Assembly: GCA_004151065.3 (NCBI GenBank)
Contig: NWUY0300001434.1
Coordinates: 2,889-24,916, forward strand
Reading direction: 5' to 3'
Length of the DNA: 22,028 nt
Origin: Larix sibirica
Taxonomy: Eukaryota; Streptophyta; Pinopsida; Pinales; Pinaceae
A model generated the notes under the pieces. The model did no database searches. It saw only the letters and a program-made list of their open reading frames with translations, and had not been told where the DNA came from. Both the position numbers and the translations under genes were made by a program. Shown one piece after another: positions 17,948 to 22,028 of the stretch. How positions within the stretch are numbered: the stretch's first letter is position 1; the number at the start of each line of letters is the position of its first letter.

Positions 17948-18418
17948 GTGCAAAATATTTCAGTAGAGCCATGACCGAAGCAGCCTACTGTCGATGTGGT
18001 AACAAGAGGTGGAGCTACGACAGTTGCTAACAAGGGGAATCATAGTAATCAATGGGACCTGATGGTGAGACCAGTTATTCAAAAACCATCACCATTAGAT
18101 GTGCAAAAATAAAAGGGGGTTTTCTTCGAAGATCGGGATGAATTTATGAAGAGCGTACCAATATCCTCCCTGCCACCAGTATTTGAGGAACAACCTGTAT
18201 ATGATATGCCACCTCTCTTCAACGAATCTGTATCAAAGAAGACTCTAGGAAAGTTAAGTTATCTCCGCTACTTTTTGAAGAGTTGTTTGAACTTGGTTAA
18301 GTATGAAAATGCACTAAGGAAACTAGATAATCTTATTGGAGAAATTGAGGGAGAGCATAGACAAGAGAAAGTTGTAAATAATGTTCAAAAGAGAACAAAG
18401 ACTGGTCGGGAACTGTGA
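17948..18418 (+). pseudogene. Gag-protease linker region
   Basis: Same frame as the zinc knuckles. It reads through a TGA (about 17972) and a TAA (about 18110) into MKSVPISSLPPVFEEQPVYD (from 18146), then KTLGKLSYLRYFLKSCLN (about 18239) and KYENALRKLDNLIGEI, ending at a TGA (18416-18418). The last part looks helical. I cannot assign a domain. The unbroken frame from Gag into protease implies translation as one polyprotein in the ancestral element. Confidence 0.55.
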
Positions 18419-18420
18419 TT

Positions 18421-18832
18421 TAATGCACAAATTGGTGACTACGACATGGATTTTGTTATTTTATATTTGGGTTCAGATGTAAATATTCTAACCAAACAAA
18501 CATGGGAGAATATGGGGAAGCCAAAGTTAGTATGGTCACCTATTCAGTTGAGGTTGGATAATCAACAAAAATTTATACCATTTGGTAGAATGGTTGGTGT
18601 TCCCATCGAAGTGGAAGGACTACGTACTTTTGCAGACTTCGAGGTCATAGAAATTGTCGACGACACTAATACATACCCTCCATTGCTGGGAATTGATCGG
18701 GTTATTCAAAATCAAACCATTATCAACTTAAAAAAGAGAATGATGAAATTAGAGTTGTTGCACCTCTGGATCGATTGGAAGGACGGAGGTATGTCGAACC
18801 GGCAAAAGAAGATTATGATGCACATTACTTAG
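18421..18832 (+). pseudogene. Retropepsin-type aspartic protease, active site lost
   Basis: The protease would cut the Gag-Pol polyprotein. The reading AQIGDY, then VILYLGSDVNILTKQTWE shows the retropepsin active-site loop, but the catalytic Asp that should precede Leu-Gly-Ser is Tyr (18464-18466, TAT). Downstream, VWSPIQLRLDNQQKFIPFGR and VEGLRTFADFEVIEIVDD (the flap and second-strand region), then YPPLLGIDRVIQN (about 18681), fit the hydrophobic strand and the I-L-G-x-D motif near the C-terminus. The frame ends with a TAG after about 130 codons. Retropepsins act as dimers with one Asp from each subunit, so the Tyr would abolish activity. Confidence 0.8.
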
Positions 18833-18886
18833 ATAAAATTTACAATGTATCCTCCAGGATAAACAACTATATCAATCCTACGGCAG

Positions 18887-19547
18887 ATGGTACGTTGTTG
18901 GCAGAACGTTAGCTCTTGTTCATCTGACTCTAGCGAAGTTCTGGCAAACTGGAAGAACATGTTACATGAAGTTTCAATGCGAAGATGTGCTCATGTTACA
19001 AAGTCACCGCGCTGGGTCGGTAAGGAGGTAAGTGATCTTCCTACTTTTGAAGGTTTACCTAATGTGGATAAGTTTATTGTTGCATTTGAAGATAAGGTAC
19101 CTGAACAACAATGTTGTTATCCTTGGATGTCGCCTTGAAAGCAACACCGGTGAGATGGTGGGATGTTCATAAGCAATCTATAACCGATTGGTTGTACTGT
19201 AGAAGATATTTAGAAATTCGGTTTGGTGAAGGAATTCCTTATATTGGCGAGAAGTATACAGGGATAACTAGCCCTGCAGATCATCTAGATACCTGTAGTG
19301 CAATATGGCATAATATACCCAAATAAGAATGGTTACACATGCTCATTCATACACTTGATACTATAACAAGGAATTGGTATATGTCGTTGGAGTTGCGACA
19401 AGAAACTGCAGGATGAGACAATTTGGATATGAGCTTCAAGCACACATTTAATTATAAGGATGAAAGTCCTACAATAGATGCAGCTCTACAGATTATCAAG
19501 GAAAATATTTTTGAGGAAAACCCGGGACCAGTGTCTAGTCTGCCACA
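18887..19547 (+). pseudogene. Second Gag-like domain between protease and RT
   Basis: The stretch shows VSDLPTFEGLPNVDKFIVAF (19028-19087), then after a frameshift near 19110 LDVALKATPVRWWDVHK, TDWLYCRRYLEIRFGEG and YIGEKYTG (19112-19260). It continues across a TAA (19324) with EWLHMLIHTLDTITRNWY and, after a TGA (19414), FKHTFNYKDE and AALQIIKENIFEE. The order P-x-F-x-G, acidic/aromatic helix, A-x-x-W-W, W, R-F-G, and a Leu-rich segment ending W-Y mirrors retrotrans_gag capsid domains, including the one at 16801-17230. It is preceded by SSDSSEVLANWKNMLHEVS. Location inside Pol is unusual. The alternatives are an unrelated helical spacer or a structural role for Pol in particles. No enzyme motif is visible. 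Confidence 0.5.
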
Positions 19548-20744
19548 GTGGAAAAAATGTTGGAGTGCTACAACATCGACAGAGGACCAGAGGATGATGA
19601 TCCGAGAGATATTCATATTCTAGAAACTGAAGGGATTCGTGATCTGAAGGGATCAAAAATTTCATCTGACAAATTTATGAAGCCGTTGAAAATTAAGAAG
19701 GTGAATATTGGTTCTCTTGAAAATCCTAATTTCGTAAATATTGGAGATTATTGGGATGATGAGATGATGGGTGATATTACTGACCTGTTACATGAATTTC
19801 AAGATTTGTTTCCTACTAAGTTTTCATAAATAAAGGGAATTGATGGTGACCTGGGAGAAAAGAAAATTCCGTCGAATCCAAGCACCAAGCCAATTAAGCA
19901 AAGGTCGTATAAATTGAATCTGTGGTATAAGGAAAAAGTCAGAGCTGAGATCGACAAAATGCTTGATGCAGGGATCGTTGAGCATGTTGAAGACTCAGAA
20001 TGGATCAGCCCTAGGGTAGTCCAAGATAAGAATACTGGGGAGATCCATATTTGTGTCAACTTACAGAAGTTGAATGATGCTTGCCTACATGATCCTTTTC
20101 CAACTCCATTACAGATAAAGTACTAGAAAATGTCGAAGGTCAATAAGCGTACACCTTTACGGATGGATTCTCTGGATATCACCAAATCAAGATTGGCAAG
20201 GAGGATTGACACAAAACCATATTTGTGACATAATGGGGTTGCTTCTAGTATACGATAATTCCCTTTGGCTTAAAGAATTCTCCTGCAATTTTTTCAAGGG
20301 TAGTTGTTGCAGCATTTAAAGAATTTATTCATAAGTTCTTGGAAGTTTAATTTTATAACTGGACAATATATGGGTTGCTCAAGAATCATATTGAAAATTT
20401 GAGGTTGATGTTAGAACGTCGTAGACAATATCAAATTTCTCTGAATTTGAAGGATTGTATATTTTGTGCCCCATTTGGCATATTATTGGGACATGTAGTT
20501 TGCAAGCATGGATTATTGGTGGATCCTACCAAGATTGCCATTGTAGTTGATCTACCTCCTCCTACTTCAGTTCGACAGTTGAGAATAACTCTGGGTCACA
20601 TAGGATATTATAGGTATTTTATCAAGGGTTATGCCCATATCATAGTCCTTATAGAGAAGTTGTTAAAGAAAGATGCGAAGTTCCACTTCAATGAGGAATG
20701 TCAGCAGAAATTTGATACATTGAAGGAGAAAATGGTCACAGCAC
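19548..20744 (+). pseudogene. Reverse transcriptase, catalytic motif destroyed
   Basis: RT copies the element's RNA into DNA. Frame 1 (19548-20126) carries the pre-RT segment ITDLLHEFQDLFPTKF, the fingers WYKEKVRAEIDKMLDAGIVE, SEWISPRVVQDKNTGEIHIC and LQKLNDACLHDPFPTP, with one TAA at 19827. It shifts near 20108 to a second frame with FTDGFSGYHQIKIG (the first catalytic Asp at 20162-20164 is intact) and FGLKNSPAIFSRVV. The YxDD box at 20348-20362 reads stop-Phe-Tyr-Asn-Trp, so both catalytic Asp are gone. Next come NLKDCIFCAPFGILLGHVV, PPPTSVRQLRITLGHIGYYR and the thumb/connection region to 20744. About five stops lie between 20140 and 20350. The N at 20745 ends this frame. Confidence 0.9.
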
Positions 20745-20745
20745 N

Positions 20746-21040
20746 CTATTCTGGTATTTCCTGACTGGAGAAAAGAATTTCATGTGCATGTCAATTCCTC
20801 ATCTGTCACTCTCGGCATAGTGCTTACTCAGATAGGTGAGGGTTCTATTGACCATCCTATTGCATTTACTAGCAGAAAGATGTCCACAATAGAAAGAAAT
20901 TATACTATGACAGAGAGGGAAGGGCTCGCTGTGGTTTATGCCTTGCAAAAGTTCAAGCATTATCTGTTGGGAGGTCACTTTAAGATGTTCACAGACCATT
21001 CTGATTTCAAGTACCTTGTCAATAAGCCAGCGTTGGGGGG
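20746..21040 (+). pseudogene. RNase H domain, first catalytic Asp lost
   Basis: RNase H removes RNA from the RNA-DNA hybrid. After the N at 20745 the reading continues in a new frame: PDWRKEFHVHVNSSSVTLGI, then DHPIAFTSRKMSTIERNYT, TEREGLAVVYALQKFKHYLL and FKMFTDHSDFKYLVNKPALG. The conserved acidic triad would be Asp-Glu-Asp. The first is Asn (20793-20795, AAT), while Glu in TEREG and Asp in TDHS remain. The frame is lost again near 21040, after a run of G residues, where one base appears missing. Without counting the N, the codons on both sides of 20745 are in register, so that break may be a sequencing artefact. Confidence 0.85.
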
Positions 21041-21052
21041 GATATTTGTCGG

Positions 21053-21573
21053 TTGTTACTGCTATTTCGGGAATATGATTTTGAGATCGTTGTCAAACCA
21101 GGGAGTTTGAATGCGGGCCCTGACCATCTTTCGAGGTTGGAGACAAGAGAAGAACCTACTAGTTTAGAAGATAACCTTGTAGATGCACAACTCTTTTCGG
21201 TAAGAATGGTTGATGAGTATTTTCAAGATATTATCACTTTTTTGTCTACACGTGTGGCACCAGAAGGATATACAACTGCACAAAAGAAGTAGTTGGTTGT
21301 TAAATCAACATACTACCGGTTGATATCCGGTCAGTTGTACAAGTTAGGACCAGATGAGATATTGTGTCGGTGTGTCTTGGAGCACGAGTGACCAATCATC
21401 TTAGCTGAGGCTCACAACAGAGTGACGGGAGGCCACTATGCAGGAAAAGCCACTGCACAGAAAATCTTAAGAGTTGGGTTATGGTGGCCTACCCTTCATA
21501 AAGACACTAAAGAATATTGTCAGAACTGTGACGTATGTCAGAGAATTGGGAAGCCGTCGAGGAGAGATTAAAT
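21053..21573 (+). pseudogene. RNase H-integrase linker and integrase zinc-binding domain
   Basis: The frame reads YDFEIVVKPGSLNAGPDHLS and FSVRMVDEYFQDIITFLSTR, passes a TAG (21290-21292), continues LISGQLYKLGPDE, and passes a TGA near 21391. Then comes the H2C2 zinc-binding domain of integrase: His at 21413-21415 and 21434-21436 (AEAHNRVTGGHYAGK), QKILRVGLWWPTLHKDTKEY, and Cys at 21527-21529 and 21536-21538 (CDVCQRIGKP). All four zinc ligands are present. This domain helps integrase bind LTR ends and multimerise. The frame ends with TAA near 21568, just before the catalytic core continues in another frame. Confidence 0.85.
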
Positions 21574-22028
21574 GTCGTTAGTACTCAAGTTACGTTGCAA
21601 GCCTTCGACAAGTGGGACATTGAATTTGTGGGACCAATAAATTCACTACGAAAAAGGAAGGGTGCAATGTATATTATCATTGCGATTGATTATCTTACAC
21701 AATGGGATGAAGCTGCACCAGTACGGGATTGCACTGCTGCGATTGCTGCAACGTTTCTATTTGAGAATGTCATCACCAGGTTTGGTTGTCCCCGAGTTTT
21801 GTTAAGTGATCAAGTTGCACATTTTGTTAATGAAACTATTGAGACACTTGCAAAAGAGTTTCATATCTACCATAGAAAAAGTACCCCATATCATCCACAG
21901 ACGAATGGGACCATCGAAGTGTTCAATAAGATTCTGGAACATGCGCTAACAAAAGTCTGCAATGTGAACCGCGACGACTGGGACCCGAGAAACCCTGCAA
22001 TATTATGGGATTATAGAACGACATGTAA
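21502..22028 (+). pseudogene. Integrase catalytic core (rve type), open to the window edge, first Asp changed
   Basis: This frame is free of stops from 21502 to the last base; recognisable integrase begins near 21595. Integrase joins the element's cDNA to host DNA using a D,D(35)E triad. Here the first position, in WDIEFVGP, is Glu (21622-21624) instead of Asp. The second Asp (21808-21810) follows VLLSD, and the Glu (21916-21918) is in NGTIEVFNK. The spacing between the last two is 35 residues, as expected. Other typical blocks are KGAMYIIIAIDYLTQW, TRFGCPR and STPYHPQTNG. The final residues WDPRNPAILWDYRTTC run off the edge. It is the best-preserved stretch of the element; a frameshift near 21570 separates it from the zinc domain, and no start codon is expected because it is the middle of a polyprotein. 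Confidence 0.88.

Larger units (their letters stand above)
14965..22028 (+). mobile_element. Degenerate Ty3/gypsy LTR retrotransposon, 5' part
   Basis: An LTR retrotransposon copies itself through RNA and inserts with its integrase. From left to right the window shows a 5' LTR, PBS, Gag, protease, a second Gag-like domain, RT, RNase H and integrase. Integrase after RT/RNase H is the Ty3/gypsy order. The 3' end and 3' LTR lie beyond the window. From about 17432 to 19110, Gag knuckles, protease and the start of the extra domain share one plus-strand frame, suggesting a single Gag-Pol polyprotein rather than a programmed frameshift. The element is dead: at least eight frameshifts, more than a dozen stops and altered active sites in all four enzymes. 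Wording such as TDGFSGYHQ in RT is of a plant Ty3/gypsy type; I do not assign a named lineage. Confidence 0.9.

Overview
The window looks like plant nuclear DNA, probably from a large, repeat-rich genome. It is AT-rich, has no intact host gene, and consists mostly of decayed LTR retrotransposons. Plant Ty3/gypsy-type Gag and Pol domains are readable on both strands, but every reading frame of useful length carries stops or frameshifts. I cannot name the species. All identifications come from reading translations by eye.

Layout. (1) Positions 1-1389 are AT-rich flank with two short tandem repeats and no recognisable gene. (2) Two head-to-tail copies of a 6.3 kb unit follow (1696-8023 and 8347-14674), about 99.5% identical by eye (roughly 30 substitutions and one 1-bp indel). 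Read on the minus strand, each copy has a candidate 4.3 kb LTR whose first 1.9 kb holds a dense array of GTGCA/TGCAC half-sites. After it come a PBS-like site, a leader, and the N-terminal part of a dead gag gene. Each gag then continues leftward across a sharp identity cliff into a capsid core that differs strongly between the copies (1390-1695 versus 8024-8346). A single N at 8022 lies at the right edge of copy 1. (3) Positions 14675-14964 are spacer. (4) From 14965 to the window end is the 5' part of a plus-strand Ty3/gypsy element: a 951-bp 5' LTR (TGTTGG...CCAACA), a PBS 2 bp downstream, a long Gag with several CCHC knuckles, protease, a second Gag-like domain, reverse transcriptase, RNase H and integrase. 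The integrase runs off the edge.

The plus-strand element is dead. Stops and frameshifts run throughout, and active-site residues are altered in all four enzymes: protease Asp to Tyr, RT Asp-Asp to Tyr-Asn, RNase H first Asp to Asn, integrase first Asp to Glu. Many stops are TAG, TAA or TGA where C-to-T change of CAG, CAA or CGA would explain them. This fits long-term cytosine methylation.

The points most worth a second look are the Gag-like domain between protease and RT, the half-site array in the long LTR, and the recent duplication of an already decayed unit with its identity cliff and boundary N, which may be real or an assembly artefact.
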